In this document: positions 34,755-44,704 of the stretch, in pieces
Layout of the letters: each line of letters opens with the position of its first letter
How positions within the stretch are numbered: the first letter of the stretch is position 1
Source of the DNA: Pelodictyon luteolum
Lineage (GTDB): Bacteria > Bacteroidota > Chlorobiia > Chlorobiales > Chlorobiaceae
NCBI RefSeq assembly: GCF_001622165.1
Contig: NZ_LVWG01000030.1
Coordinates: forward strand, 1 to 64,000
Direction of reading: 5' to 3'
DNA length: 64,000 nucleotides
Made by a program: the position numbers and the translations under genes
Notes under the pieces: model-generated
What the model was told of the DNA's origin: nothing
The model's input: the letters and a program-made list of their open reading frames with translations, nothing else
Database searches by the model: none

Positions 34755-35501
34755 TTACCGTTCCCTCGAGCAGGATGCGATCTCGTCCCAAAGCAGGCGG
34801 TATGCTTTTGCTGCCGACGCACCGGGTCGGACAGCGTTCAGCGGCGCCCGGTAGATGCCCATTTTCTCGACTTCGGCACTGTTGGGGATAAGCTGGTGGA
34901 GGAACCCCGGTGTGCTTTGGTGCTCTTCGATAATTTCGGCGTGCATTGACTTGCGCTTTTCGACCATGGTGAAGAATGCCCTGATTTTGGTGCGGTCAAG
35001 ATCGTGCTCGTTGAAGAAGTCAAGGAGCTGGGCATAGGTGCGGATGGACAGGGTCGTCGGGATCAGGGGGACGAGTATGAGGTCGGAAGCCGCAAAAACG
35101 CTTTCGGAAAGGAGGGTAAGGTTCGGCGGGCAGTCGAAAAACACATGACGGTAGTCTTCGGCGAGCGCTTCGAGGTTCTTTCTGAGCTTTTTCTGCGGTT
35201 TTTTCGCCTCCGAGAGCTCGATGTCAAGGTTCCGGTATGAAAAATCCGAGGGGAGGATGTCCAGGTTGTCGAAATCCGTTCCCTTGATGTGTTCGTAGAT
35301 CCGGTTTTTTCCCTGCAGGAACTTTTCGCTGTTGTATTTGCGCGATGCGCTGATCCTGAAATAGTAGGAGCTCGCCCCCTGTGAGTCGAGATCACAGAGC
35401 AGGGTCGGCTCACCCTGGAGTGAAGCCAGATAAGCCATGTTGACGGCAGAGGCGGTTTTTCCAACGCCGCCCTTTATGCTGTATAGCGCTATTGTTTTCA
35501 T
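34755..35501 (-). CDS. ParA/MinD-family ATPase
   Basis: A 248-residue Walker-type ATPase of the ParA family. The deviant Walker [17 protein letters not shown] (10-25), [13 protein letters not shown] (switch I) and [14 protein letters not shown] (Walker B) are intact. No ParB gene is adjacent, so chromosome partition is doubtful; orphan ParA-like proteins position large cargos or enzymes. The start overlaps the end of the CHAD-domain gene (35498) by 4 bp, so the pair is translationally coupled. A role in placing a polyphosphate-associated complex is an attractive inference from the CHAD neighbour, not shown by the sequence. Confidence 0.88.
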   Translation of the reverse strand: MKTIALYSIKGGVGKTASAVNMAYLASLQGEPTLLCDLDSQGASSYYFRISASRKYNSEKFLQGKNRIYEHIKGTDFDNLDILPSDFSYRNLDIELSEAKKPQKKLRKNLEALAEDYRHVFFDCPPNLTLLSESVFAASDLILVPLIPTTLSIRTYAQLLDFFNEHDLDRTKIRAFFTMVEKRKSMHAEIIEEHQSTPGFLHQLIPNSAEVEKMGIYRAPLNAVRPGASAAKAYRLLWDEIASCSRER

Positions 35502-37075
35502 TGGCGATCACCGGTTTTACCGGTCGTGAGTTGTTCAAAGAGTTCTGCGGTCCTGTCGTCATCAAACCGTGAAAATGCCTTGTGGAAGTCCTTGCGGGCA
35601 TTTTCCTGCCGTTCATGCAGTACGGCCATGAGTCCTCCGAGAGTGGCGGCCAGCTGCATGTCGTTCCGGCGTGTCCCTGCCGATTCAAGCTGGTCGAAGA
35701 GGAACCTCAGCTGTACGGAGCAGTCGACGAAACTGCCGAGATTGTCCTGAAGCTCTTTGAGGTGGCGGATGGCCGGCATTATGGTTTTGGCCGGGTAAAG
35801 GGACATGAAGAACTCCAGAAGGTAGCGCAGCTTCTTGCAGTCGATGCGCATGGCATGCAGTTCGTCATCAGTGGTTTCGCTACTGACCATGCGCCCGTGG
35901 CGGATGAGCTTTTTCCATGACTTGCGGATGGTCCTGCCTGCAACGGTAATGGTTGGAAGTGACGCATTCGGCGCCAGCTCAGCATCCGGCATCAGGGAAT
36001 CGTCGATGAAGGCGTTCCACTCATTGAGGAATGCCTCGTATTCGGGTGAGTCGAGATAGGTGCTGAATGAACGCTGCAGGGTTTTCCTGCGGCGGCCGAG
36101 AGCTGCAAAAAAGGTGTCGAGCCCCGGATGGAGAGCCAGAGGGAGCCAGGACCGGAATCGATCCTGTTCGAGAAGGTAGACGTCAAGGTCGCGCAGCGGG
36201 CTGGTTTTTGCTGCAACAGCTTTTACTGCCTGCGACGCCGGACCTGCTGCTTCGGGGGGGAATACCCCCTTGAGCTGCGCCAGTATGGAGCGTGCCCTTC
36301 GTATGGCGACCCGGTAGTCGTGGAGGAATTCGGTGTCGATGGACTTTCTGATGCCATCCTCATTCAAGCGCATGATGGAGGTGGTGAAGCGGAGAAGGCT
36401 TAGGGCGCTCTCGTGTACAGGAGCTTCGGGGTCAAGGGCGAGATCGATTTTGGAGCTGTAGCCGCCGACCTGCAGGCCACCGGCAGCCATGGCGTCGATG
36501 AAAAGCCGGCGAAGACTGCCCTCATCCCCAACGGCAGCCCCGGGAGCCAGCAGTGCGGCAACTTCAAGCATCTCTTCCTGATAGCCCCGTAGCGGGTTCA
36601 GCGACATGAATGATGCAAAAGGGGGATTTTGTTCCAGGGGGGCGCTGCTCCAGCTTTCAACATGTACCGTGCCTATGGTTTTTTCTTCACGGTCGAGGAT
36701 CTTCCATGTCTGAAGTGTCACATCCATCTGTATGAGACGGATGAAGGCCCGTATGGGGCTCACGGCAAAAAGACGGTCGCGAAGAGGCCCGAGAGGGAGA
36801 TCGGCAGCAAAGAATGACGGGGGGGAGATGAACCGCTCCCGTTCGAGCGTGCAGCCGGAATCAAGATCGTACAGGGACAGGACCCTGCCGGTTGAGGCTA
36901 CCGAAAGACCTTTATCGAATGCCTGCCATTCAAAGGTGTCGTAGTAGCTGCGGGTTTCACGCTGCGAAATGGACTGTCTGAGCCGGTATCCTTCCTGCAG
37001 GAGTGCTTCCGTCATCCGAGGGGCGGCTGCGGCTTCGACGGGTTTCAGGAAGAAGGTGCGCTGGTATCCTGACAT
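35498..37075 (-). CDS. CYTH-like / CHAD domain protein
   Basis: A 525-residue protein. The N-terminal region (about 1-200) looks like a divergent CYTH triphosphate-tunnel domain ([30 protein letters not shown]). The C-terminal part (about 215-500) is a CHAD domain, an alpha-helical polyphosphate-binding fold, with [29 protein letters not shown] and [23 protein letters not shown] carrying the conserved basic residues. CHAD proteins bind to polyphosphate granules. A ppk gene lies about 9 kb away but not in the same operon. The gene overlaps the ParA-like gene downstream. Confidence 0.85.
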   Translation of the reverse strand: MSGYQRTFFLKPVEAAAAPRMTEALLQEGYRLRQSISQRETRSYYDTFEWQAFDKGLSVASTGRVLSLYDLDSGCTLERERFISPPSFFAADLPLGPLRDRLFAVSPIRAFIRLIQMDVTLQTWKILDREEKTIGTVHVESWSSAPLEQNPPFASFMSLNPLRGYQEEMLEVAALLAPGAAVGDEGSLRRLFIDAMAAGGLQVGGYSSKIDLALDPEAPVHESALSLLRFTTSIMRLNEDGIRKSIDTEFLHDYRVAIRRARSILAQLKGVFPPEAAGPASQAVKAVAAKTSPLRDLDVYLLEQDRFRSWLPLALHPGLDTFFAALGRRRKTLQRSFSTYLDSPEYEAFLNEWNAFIDDSLMPDAELAPNASLPTITVAGRTIRKSWKKLIRHGRMVSSETTDDELHAMRIDCKKLRYLLEFFMSLYPAKTIMPAIRHLKELQDNLGSFVDCSVQLRFLFDQLESAGTRRNDMQLAATLGGLMAVLHERQENARKDFHKAFSRFDDDRTAELFEQLTTGKTGDRQ

Positions 37076-37309
37076 TCGGCAATTTTTCAGTTCATTGCGG
37101 CTCCCCGGAGGAAAGCCGGAGTAAACTGAAATATAGGAACATCTCCGGGAAGACCGCCGTTTTTACACGAATGTAACCATTCATGAGGGATGAAAAAGCG
37201 ATTGGGATCGGTCTATCTTTTTTCAAAAGAGCGGGATTTTGGTAACTTAACGGTTTCAAATGAAAGGAGGCTCCCGGGGGGCCCTGATTTCCATACTACA
37301 GCATACGGG

Positions 37310-38356
37310 ATGAAGTACTTCCACACGGTGTTCCTTCTCTGGGCGGTTCTGCTTGCAGGCTGCTCTCAAAATCCATCCGGCAGCGGCGACGAGTCCGCTC
37401 CCGGCAGCAGCGGACCCCTTCGGGTCGGCCTTGTGTTCGATATCGGCGGACGGGGCGACAGGGCATTCAATGATCTGGCCTACAGCGGCCTGGAAGATGC
37501 AAAAAAAGAACTCGGTGTCGATTTCATCTATGTCGAACCGGGTGGAGAGGGTGGTGAGCGCGAGGCGGCTCTCCGCCAGATGGCCGACGATCCCGAAATC
37601 GGAATGATCATCGGTGTCGGCCTTCTCTTCAGCGAGGATATCACTGCACTTGCCCGGGAGTATCCCGGCAAGAAATTCGCCTGTGTCGATTATATGCCCG
37701 AGGAAGGTGCGCCTGTGCCTTCCAACCTTTCGGGGATGACCTTTGAAGAGAAAAAGGGCTCATTCCTTGCCGGTGCACTGGCCGGCCTCATGACGCAGAC
37801 GAACACTGTCGGGTTCATTGGCGGCATGGATTCCGGCATCATCAGGAAGTTCGAGACGGGATTCAGGGAGGGTGTGCACTTCGTCAATCCCCGTGCAGCC
37901 CTCATCTCCGGCTTCATCGGCATGACCGGCAGCGCGTTTGCCAATCCGGCAAAAGGCAGGGAACTGGCTCTCGGCCAGTATGGCCGGGGAGCAGACATCA
38001 TCTATCAGGCTGCCGGTGCCAGTGGCCTCGGTGTAATTGAGGCTGCTCGCGAAACCGGTCACCATGTTATCTGTACGGACTGCGACAGTGAGTCGCTGAA
38101 GGATAGCCGCATTCTCGGCAGCATGACGAAGGCTGTCGACCGGTCGGTATTCAGCACGGTCGCCTCCGTAGCCGACGGTTCGTTTGAAGGAGGCAGAGCG
38201 GTCGTATACGGCCTTGAGGATCGCTATACGGACCTTGTCTACAGTCCTTCAAACAAAGACCGCATTCCATCTTCCGTTCTGGAACGGATCGAAGCGGTCA
38301 GAAAAAAGATTCTTTCCGGAGAAATTGCCCTTGATGAAACCGCCGCCCTCCGGTAG
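37310..38356 (+). CDS. BMP family (PnrA-like) substrate-binding lipoprotein
   Basis: Periplasmic binding lipoprotein of the basic membrane protein/PnrA type, whose known members bind purine nucleosides for ABC import. ATG 37310 begins a lipoprotein signal (MKYFHTVFLLWAVLLAGC) with Cys 18 as the lipid site. The upstream 40-codon extension of the frame is not part of the family. Family landmarks are VGLVFDIGGRGDRAFNDLAYSG, FACVDYMPE, EEKKGSFLAGALAGLMTQ, VGFIGGMDSG and IIYQAAGASGLGVIEAA. No permease or ATPase genes follow, so it may be an orphan binder or sensor. The divergent CHAD gene lies 234 bp upstream. Confidence 0.9.
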   Translation: MKYFHTVFLLWAVLLAGCSQNPSGSGDESAPGSSGPLRVGLVFDIGGRGDRAFNDLAYSGLEDAKKELGVDFIYVEPGGEGGEREAALRQMADDPEIGMIIGVGLLFSEDITALAREYPGKKFACVDYMPEEGAPVPSNLSGMTFEEKKGSFLAGALAGLMTQTNTVGFIGGMDSGIIRKFETGFREGVHFVNPRAALISGFIGMTGSAFANPAKGRELALGQYGRGADIIYQAAGASGLGVIEAARETGHHVICTDCDSESLKDSRILGSMTKAVDRSVFSTVASVADGSFEGGRAVVYGLEDRYTDLVYSPSNKDRIPSSVLERIEAVRKKILSGEIALDETAALR

Positions 38357-38403
38357 CCGGACGGTTTCCTTCGGGTCCTCTTAAGCGGCCCGATGATCCT
38401 TAA

Positions 38404-39420
38404 TTGATTGACAAGCCTTATACGGTGAACAAAAAAATCCTTGTGACCGGAGCGACCGGCTTCATTGGATCACGCCTCGTGATCAAACTGGCCTCGACTG
38501 CAGATGATGTTGCAATTCTTGTCCGCAGGAGTTCGGATTTGAGCTCCCTTTCGGAGGTGCTTGATAGGATCCGCATCATTCACGGCGACATTACCGACAA
38601 AGCCTCGCTATTGACGGCGATGCAGGGCATAGACCATGTCTACCACTCTGCAGGCCTCACCTATATGGGGGACAGGAAGAATGACCTGCTCTACCGCATC
38701 AATGTTGAAGGAACCCGGAACATCCTTGAAGCCTCCATTGCGGCCGGCGTGAAACGCCTGGTGCATGTCAGTTCCATCACTGCAGTCGGAATTGCCGGGA
38801 AAAACAAGCCGGTCGATGAGACCACCCCCTGGAATTTCGATGCCATCAGTCTCGAGTACGCCCGAACCAAGCATCTTGGTGAACTTGCCGTGGCCGAGGC
38901 CGTAAAAAAAGGTTTGGACTGCGTTATCGTCAATCCCGCATTCGTATTCGGTGCCGGAGACATCAATTTCAATGCAGGCCGTATCATCAAGGACGTCTAT
39001 AACCGCCGCCTGCCGTTCTATCCCCTTGGCGGCATCTGTGTCGTTGATGTCGATATCGTCGCAGAGACCATCATGGCGGCAATGGAGAAAGGGCGTACCG
39101 GAGAGCGCTATATCATCGGCGGTGACAATGTGACCTACCACCAGCTTGCCGATACCATCAGCAGGGTCACCGGAGCTCCCCGTGTGCTCTTCCCCCTTCC
39201 GTTTGCTCTTGCCAAGGTGCTCAAGTCGCTTCTTGACAGGAAAAAGGCCCGCAACAGCATTTCGAAGCTTTTCAACATGTCCATGTTCCGGGTCGCTTCG
39301 GAATTCCTCTTCTATCGCTCAGACAAGGCTGCAAGGGAGCTCGGCATGCGCTCCGCTCCGCATGAAGAGAGCATCCGGAGCGCGTTCGAGTGGTACCGCG
39401 ACAGGAAAATGCTCGGTTAG
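38404..39420 (+). CDS. NAD(P)-dependent epimerase/dehydratase (SDR, dihydroflavonol-reductase-like)
   Basis: Extended short-chain dehydrogenase of 338 residues. The cofactor motif is VTGATGFIGSRL (residues 14-25) and the catalytic pair is in YARTKHLG (Tyr and Lys, spaced YxxxK). VNPAFVFGAGD and GERYIIGGDNVTYHQL are typical of the HpnA/dihydroflavonol-4-reductase branch. Start is uncertain: TTG 38404 or GTG 38425 (seven codons later); both lack a strong RBS. The substrate is not readable; sugar-nucleotide and isoprenoid-type substrates are both seen in this branch. It is followed by 60 bp and then the cNMP/CBS protein. Confidence 0.85.
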   Translation: MIDKPYTVNKKILVTGATGFIGSRLVIKLASTADDVAILVRRSSDLSSLSEVLDRIRIIHGDITDKASLLTAMQGIDHVYHSAGLTYMGDRKNDLLYRINVEGTRNILEASIAAGVKRLVHVSSITAVGIAGKNKPVDETTPWNFDAISLEYARTKHLGELAVAEAVKKGLDCVIVNPAFVFGAGDINFNAGRIIKDVYNRRLPFYPLGGICVVDVDIVAETIMAAMEKGRTGERYIIGGDNVTYHQLADTISRVTGAPRVLFPLPFALAKVLKSLLDRKKARNSISKLFNMSMFRVASEFLFYRSDKAARELGMRSAPHEESIRSAFEWYRDRKMLG

Positions 39421-39480
39421 CCGATTCGCTCCCGCATTGCCTCTGTTGACGAACCTGATTCACCCGATAAAGAGAGTGCC

Positions 39481-41430
39481 ATGCCGTCAAACACTATTGT
39501 CGAGCGGGTAGCCGCTGATCTTGCCAAATACCCTCCGTTCGACAAGCTCGCTGCTGAAGTACTCGGTGAGCTTGCCTCCTCGGTCAGCGTCAGCTACCAT
39601 GAAGAGGGGGAGCTGCTGTTCAGAAAGGATGATCCCCTCAAAGGCGCCGCCTTCATGGTCATGAAAGGAGCTGTAAAGCTCTATGACCGCATTGACGGAG
39701 AGGAAGTGCTTGTCGACATGTACGACGAGGGTGATGTGTTCGGCGTTCGGGCCATATTCGGAGGCGATGGCTACCTGCTCTATGCCCAGGTTGCCGAAGA
39801 GAGCCTCATTTATGATATCCCCGTTGAGAAAATAAAGGCACTCATTGCCGCCGATGCCGGCGTGTCGATGTTTTTTGCCGGCGAGTTCGCCAAAAGCGTC
39901 CAGGAAATCGAGCGTACCCTTTCCTCTGCATTCTCGCTTCGCCGCCAGGGGCCGACAGGCCCCTCCTGCAGCAGTTTTCTAGAGCACGAGACCCTCGAGG
40001 TCAAGCCTGTCGTCAACGTCGTAACCTGCCCTGAAGACATCAGCGTGCGGGAGGCTGCCGTCATCATGGCGGAATGCAACATCGGCTCCATCCTTGTCGT
40101 TTCCCCGGAAGGGCACCCCCGCGGCATCATTACCGATACCGACCTCCGCAAAAAGGTCGTTGCCGTGTCGGGGCCGGTCAATGAACGGCCGGTGCGCGAT
40201 ATCATGAGCAGCCCCGTCTACACCATCACGGGTGGAAAAACCGTTGCCGACATGGTGATGCTCATGGTGAAGACGAAGCTCCGGCATTTCTGCATCACTC
40301 TTGACGGTACCATTGACAGCCCGGTCAGGGGTATAATATCCGAGCATGACATCATAACCTCTGAAGGCAACAACCCCGCAGTCATCATGAAGGAGATCAT
40401 GGCGGCTGACGATGTAGAACAGTTCAAAGCCGAGCGCGACAAGGCAGAAAACCTCCTTGGAACCTACATGGGCCAGAACGTGGCGGTTCATTTCATGACG
40501 AGCATCATCACGGAAATCAACGATGCCATCATTACCCGCGCAATCCGCACGACAATTGCCGCACTGCAGGCTGAAGGGCGCCCGCTCCCTTCAGTGCCGT
40601 TCTCCTGGCTCTCGCTCGGCAGTGAGGGCCGCAAGGAGCAGCTTCTGAGGACCGACCAGGACAACGCGCTCCTGTACGCAGATCCCGCCGGGCACGAACG
40701 GGAGGCGGTCCGTGAGTTTTTCCTTGAGCTGGCCAGGCGGGTGACGGGTATGCTGGAGGGGGCGGGGTTCGTGCGATGCCCGGCCGAAGTCATGGCTTCC
40801 AATCCGAAATGGTGCCTGCCGCTCTCTGAATGGAAAAGCTGTTTCAGGCGATGGATTGAAACGCCGGAGCCGAAAGCGGTGATGCACTCCACAATCTTTT
40901 TTGATTTCAGGCCGGTATACGGTGACGCATCGCTTGCAGGTGAGCTGAAAAGGGACGTGTTCGACAGCATTGCCAGAGGGCGCGGCTTTCTTGAATTCTT
41001 TGCCAAAAACGCCCTGCAGAACCCTCCTCCGCTCGGGTTTTTCCGGAACTTCATGGTTGAGAAAAGCCGCGACCATGCAAATGAATTCGACATCAAGTCC
41101 CGGGCTATGATGCCGCTTGCCGATGCGGCACGCGTGCTCAGTTACCAGCTGAGGATCCCCGAGTATTTCAGCACTGTCGAGCGCTTCCAACGTATCGGTG
41201 AGCTCGAGCCGGCCCTCTCCGGGCTCTCGCTTGAAGCAGCTGCCGCCTATGAGTTTTTGATGAAGCTGCGCGCCCTCAACGGGCTTGAGCACTCCAGCTC
41301 CGGCCGCTACATCAAGCCCGAAAGTCTCAATAAGCTCGACCGGCAGATGCTCCGCAACGTCTTCACTACCATTGGCGAGATCCAGCAAACCCTGAACCTG
41401 AGGTTCCAGCTTGACTATATCCGCGACTGA
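39481..41430 (+). CDS. cyclic-nucleotide-binding / CBS pair / DUF294 nucleotidyltransferase-like protein
   Basis: A 649-residue signalling protein. Domain order: a cNMP-binding-like cupin (about 20-130; GAAFMVMKGAVKLYD), two CBS domains (about 175-300; AECNIGSILVVSPEG, MVKTKLRHFCITLDG), a DUF294 nucleotidyltransferase-like domain (about 330-460; LGSEGRKEQLLRTDQDNALLYAD with GSEGRxE and DxD), and a DUF294 C-terminal helical region. The nucleotidyltransferase motif resembles GlnD/GlnE-type enzymes, but the target is unknown. A DnaQ-like exonuclease gene overlaps its end by 20 bp, a pairing I recognise from other bacteria. Confidence 0.88.
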   Translation: MPSNTIVERVAADLAKYPPFDKLAAEVLGELASSVSVSYHEEGELLFRKDDPLKGAAFMVMKGAVKLYDRIDGEEVLVDMYDEGDVFGVRAIFGGDGYLLYAQVAEESLIYDIPVEKIKALIAADAGVSMFFAGEFAKSVQEIERTLSSAFSLRRQGPTGPSCSSFLEHETLEVKPVVNVVTCPEDISVREAAVIMAECNIGSILVVSPEGHPRGIITDTDLRKKVVAVSGPVNERPVRDIMSSPVYTITGGKTVADMVMLMVKTKLRHFCITLDGTIDSPVRGIISEHDIITSEGNNPAVIMKEIMAADDVEQFKAERDKAENLLGTYMGQNVAVHFMTSIITEINDAIITRAIRTTIAALQAEGRPLPSVPFSWLSLGSEGRKEQLLRTDQDNALLYADPAGHEREAVREFFLELARRVTGMLEGAGFVRCPAEVMASNPKWCLPLSEWKSCFRRWIETPEPKAVMHSTIFFDFRPVYGDASLAGELKRDVFDSIARGRGFLEFFAKNALQNPPPLGFFRNFMVEKSRDHANEFDIKSRAMMPLADAARVLSYQLRIPEYFSTVERFQRIGELEPALSGLSLEAAAAYEFLMKLRALNGLEHSSSGRYIKPESLNKLDRQMLRNVFTTIGEIQQTLNLRFQLDYIRD

Positions 41431-42121
41431 CATACTGCTTCTCCAGACCGCCCTCTGGCGGTGCCGGAACGGTAAGCTTCCCGGGGCAGTCTGCCGTTAT
41501 CTGCAGTCGATGAAGGATCGTCCGAAGGGCAATACCCCCTTAGAGTCGGTCCGCATGGTGGTGTTCGATACGGAGACGACAGGGTTCGATGTGAAATCCG
41601 ACGGGGTCATCTCCATCGGAGCCGTGGCAATAACGGGACTCTCAATCAACGTTGCCGACTCATTCGAGGTACTGGTCCGTCAGGACCGGGTCGGGCGCAG
41701 CGAGGCCGTTGCGGTTCACGGTCTGCTGAAAAAAGACATAGCCGGCGGGGCAGGTGAGCTTGAAGCTGCCGAAGCGTTCCTCGAGTACATCGGCTCATCG
41801 ATCCTTGTCGCCCAGCATGCATCGTTTGACGTTGGCATGCTGAACAGGATTCTTTCCGAGACCTTCCGCATACGGCTTTTCAATGGTGTTGTCGATACCG
41901 CCAGCCTTGCCAAACGCCTCGAGAAAGGACCGTACTACAACCTTGCCCATAAAGTCGGAGAGTACCGTCTCGATCATCTCTGCCAGCGCTACGGCATCCG
42001 CCTCTACGATCGCCATACGGCCGCCGGCGACGCCTACCTCACCGCACAGCTTCTGCAGCGCCTCCTTGCAAAGGGGCGCACTGCCGGCATCACAACGGCT
42101 GGGCGGCTGCTCATGCAGTAA
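41411..42121 (+). CDS. DnaQ-like (DEDDh) 3'-5' exonuclease
   Basis: A 236-residue exonuclease of the DNA polymerase III epsilon family. Exo I is VVFDTETTGFD (Asp, Glu; about residues 49-59), Exo II is VAQHASFDVGML (Asp), and Exo III is DRHTAAGDAYLTAQL (His and Asp of DEDDh). The TTG start at 41411 overlaps the end of the DUF294 gene; ATG 41510, 33 codons later, also leaves all motifs intact. It lacks the clamp-binding tail of replicative epsilon, so a signalling or nucleic-acid turnover role with the DUF294 partner is more likely. This is inference from the neighbour. Confidence 0.88.
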   Translation: MTISATDILLLQTALWRCRNGKLPGAVCRYLQSMKDRPKGNTPLESVRMVVFDTETTGFDVKSDGVISIGAVAITGLSINVADSFEVLVRQDRVGRSEAVAVHGLLKKDIAGGAGELEAAEAFLEYIGSSILVAQHASFDVGMLNRILSETFRIRLFNGVVDTASLAKRLEKGPYYNLAHKVGEYRLDHLCQRYGIRLYDRHTAAGDAYLTAQLLQRLLAKGRTAGITTAGRLLMQ

Positions 42122-42148
42122 GGCCTGTGCACCTCTGGCTGTAGAGGG

Positions 42149-42937
42149 TCAGTCTTTTCCTGAAATAATGATCAGACGGGGGGAGTTGAGCGGGTCGAAC
42201 GCTTCACCATGGTAGCTTCCGGCGATGCTCATAGGGCGGAGCCCCGCTTCGCTGAGCATGCCGGTGATTGTGTCCGGCTGGAACAGGCGCACAGATTCAG
42301 TGAAGGAGACCGTTTCACCCGAGTCGCTGGTGATTATGATGTCCTTTCTGATCCGGCCGTCTTCGATGCTGCGCGTTTCTTCGACTGCCAGTTCCCCCGA
42401 GCGCCGGACCGAGTGCGGTACGAGGGTTCTTTCCAGATGCCGGGGGTTGATGAGGTCAAGCACATACTTTCCACCAGGGACAAGGGCCCTATGGACGGCC
42501 TCAAGCACTATCCGGTCGTCTTCGGGCGCTTCGAAATAACCGAAACTGGTGAACAGCTGCACGGCGAGGCCGTAGGATGCCCTTTCGTCGATGTTGCGCA
42601 TGTCCCGGCAGGTGAAGCGGATGTCGAGTGAATGGCGCTCAGCTTCAATGCGGGCCTGTTCGAGGAGGTAAGGGGAGAGGTCGTTTGCCGTAACCCTGCA
42701 GCCGAGCTTCCGGAGCTCCAGCGCGTGGCGGCCGGCTCCGCAGGCTATGTCGAGGACCGTAAGACCCTGGGAGGCGGTGCCTTCGGGATCGGTAAGCCGC
42801 AGAATGGTCTGTACGCACCGGGCAGCTTCATCCCTGTCCCTGTGGCTGTAGATCCTGAGATAGAAAGGATGGTTGAACCAGTCCTGAAACCATTTCCCCG
42901 ATGGTTCATTTCCGGACGGGGATGGATCTCTTTGCAT
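42149..42937 (-). CDS. SAM-dependent class I methyltransferase
   Basis: A 262-residue methyltransferase. Motif I is VLDIACGAGRHALELRKLGC (near residues 59-78), followed by ANDLSPYLLEQARI, RDMRNIDERASYGLAVQLFTSFGYF (motif post-II/III, with a DM pair) and APGGKYVLDLINPRHLE-like residues (here LVPGGKYVLDLINP). A C-terminal beta region (EETRSIEDGRIRKDIIIT) is typical of the small-molecule branch. It ends 28 bp from the convergent exonuclease gene. The methyl acceptor is not evident. Confidence 0.85.
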   Translation of the reverse strand: MQRDPSPSGNEPSGKWFQDWFNHPFYLRIYSHRDRDEAARCVQTILRLTDPEGTASQGLTVLDIACGAGRHALELRKLGCRVTANDLSPYLLEQARIEAERHSLDIRFTCRDMRNIDERASYGLAVQLFTSFGYFEAPEDDRIVLEAVHRALVPGGKYVLDLINPRHLERTLVPHSVRRSGELAVEETRSIEDGRIRKDIIITSDSGETVSFTESVRLFQPDTITGMLSEAGLRPMSIAGSYHGEAFDPLNSPRLIIISGKD

Positions 42938-43061
42938 TCGCTGTTCTCACTCTCTTGTGTGTTCCCATCATCCTCCTGCAGTTGAAGGGTTTCGGGACGT
43001 GTAGGGGGGACGGGCGTCGGCAGGGACCCTGAAGGCGCCCTGCCATGAGACGGGGAACCGT

Positions 43062-43256
43062 TTACTTTACGGAGTCGCTGATTGCCTTGGTGAGGATTGC
43101 CTGGTCGTTTTCACCGTTGGGGATGCGGACATTCTTTTCAACGAACTTCCATGCATTGCGCTTTTCGGATTTAACGGAAAACACGAGCTTTGCTACCTTG
43201 AAATCGCTGGTTCCGCTTTTCTTGTTTTTATCGCCGAACGACTGTTTCTTTGCCAT
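43062..43256 (-). CDS. small basic protein of unknown function
   Basis: A 64-residue Lys-rich protein, not recognised. It starts MAKKQSFGDKNKKSG, reads SDFKVAKLVFSVKSEKRNAWKFVEKNVRIPNGE and has no signal peptide or TM segment. The pattern (basic start, two or three short beta strands, then a helix AILTKAISDS) suggests a compact soluble protein. It stands in a short gap between the methyltransferase and pyrC, all on the minus strand. The frame is clean, and its codon use looks like that of its neighbours, which supports a real gene. Confidence 0.65.
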   Translation of the reverse strand: MAKKQSFGDKNKKSGTSDFKVAKLVFSVKSEKRNAWKFVEKNVRIPNGENDQAILTKAISDSVK

Positions 43257-43358
43257 GGTTGGTGAGGTGGTTCTATTTGTTGTCTAAAAAGAAAACGAAA
43301 GTAATAAAAATTAATGCCATAACCAAGATCGGACTTCACCGTTCTATGGCCGCCCATT

Positions 43359-44702
43359 TCATGCACCGGGCGCTTCAGTAAAAATGCCCTTGTGATAGAT
43401 TCCGAGCGGGCGTCCTGTCAGCTGGCGGCCGATGAAGGGCGTATTCGAGGATTTGGAACGGATATGGCCGGCATCCACCCTCCAGACGGCTTCGGGATCG
43501 ATGAGGGTGAGGTTGGCTTTTTCCCCTTCACGAATGCGTATCGGGGGGAGCTGCAGGATTTTTCTCGGATTGACCGAAAGCAGTTCAACCGCCCGCTGCA
43601 TTGTGATGACTCCTTTCATCACCAGTTCCGTCATGGTCAGGCCCAGCGAGGTTTCCAGCCCGATGATGCCGAACGATGCTTCGCCGGGGGGGCACTCCTT
43701 TTCGTGGAGGGCATGCGGCGCATGGTCGGTGGCGATGGCGTCCGCAGTTCCGTCGGCAAGGGCTTCCAGCACCGCGTCCCTGTTCTTCGGGGATGTAAGC
43801 GGTGGCTTCATGATGAAGTTGCCTTTCTTTTCTGCCTGGTAGAGGTCCTGGTCGGTCAGGGTGAAGTGGTGCGGGGTGACCTCGCAGCTCACCTGCAGTC
43901 CCTCCCGCTTGGCTTCCCGGATCAGCTGGAGCGATGCTGCCGTGCTGAGGTGGGCTGCGTGGTATCGGGGGCGGGAGAGCGGGGCGTGCAGCTTGTGTTC
44001 TTCGAGCCAGCGGAGCAGCATGAGGTCACGGGCAAGCATCATGGCCTCTGAGATGTCGGGGATTCCCTTGAGTCCGAGTTTCGACGACCACATTCCCTCA
44101 TTCATGACTCCTCCCGTCGTCAGGGAGCGGTCTTCACAGTGCTGGATGATGAGCATGTCGAAGTTTGATGCGTATTCAAACGCAAGGCGCATCGACTGGC
44201 TTGCCTGGATGGCCGTGCCGTCATCTGATACAGCCGTGACGCCGTAGGTTTTCAGGCTGCCGAACGCCGTGAGCTTCTCACCGCGGCTTCCCTCGGTCAT
44301 GGCGGCAATCACTTCAAGGTCGACAGGAAGGCTTGCGGCATGGTAACGGATGAAGGTGACGCCCTGCGGGCTGTCGATGACGGGGGTAGTGTTCGGCATC
44401 AGCGCCACTCCGGTGAATCCACCGGCAGCAGCGGCAGCGGCGCCGCTTTCGAGCGTTTCCTTGTATTCCTGGCCGGGTTCGCGGAAATGACAGTGCATAT
44501 CGAAGAGACCCGGAGAGAGCAGCTTCCCCTCCATAGCAACGACTTTTTCTCCTCTCCGAGGCTCGAGCGGGGTGTCTCCGATCGAGAGGGTTTCGATGAT
44601 GCCGTTGTCGGATACCCTGATGGAGCCTTTTGTATCAAGGCCGTCCGGGGGGCTGATGATATGCGCCTGCTGAAAAACTATGCTCATGGATATGGGGTGC
44701 AT
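43359..44702 (-). CDS. pyrC: dihydroorotase
   Basis: Zinc amidohydrolase of pyrimidine synthesis that cyclises N-carbamoyl-aspartate to dihydroorotate. The 447-residue protein is of the class I (AllB/PyrC long) type. It has PGLFDMHCHFREPGQEYKETLESG (HxH metal ligands), MPNTTPVIDSP, the C-terminal DAIATDHAPHALHEKE (Asp and His ligands) and LGLTMTEL. A start at residue 6 (MSIVFQQ, 44687) is equally likely. The FAH-family gene upstream ends 2 bp away, so they form a transcript. Confidence 0.94.
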   Translation of the reverse strand: MHPISMSIVFQQAHIISPPDGLDTKGSIRVSDNGIIETLSIGDTPLEPRRGEKVVAMEGKLLSPGLFDMHCHFREPGQEYKETLESGAAAAAAGGFTGVALMPNTTPVIDSPQGVTFIRYHAASLPVDLEVIAAMTEGSRGEKLTAFGSLKTYGVTAVSDDGTAIQASQSMRLAFEYASNFDMLIIQHCEDRSLTTGGVMNEGMWSSKLGLKGIPDISEAMMLARDLMLLRWLEEHKLHAPLSRPRYHAAHLSTAASLQLIREAKREGLQVSCEVTPHHFTLTDQDLYQAEKKGNFIMKPPLTSPKNRDAVLEALADGTADAIATDHAPHALHEKECPPGEASFGIIGLETSLGLTMTELVMKGVITMQRAVELLSVNPRKILQLPPIRIREGEKANLTLIDPEAVWRVDAGHIRSKSSNTPFIGRQLTGRPLGIYHKGIFTEAPGA

Positions 44703-44704
44703 GG

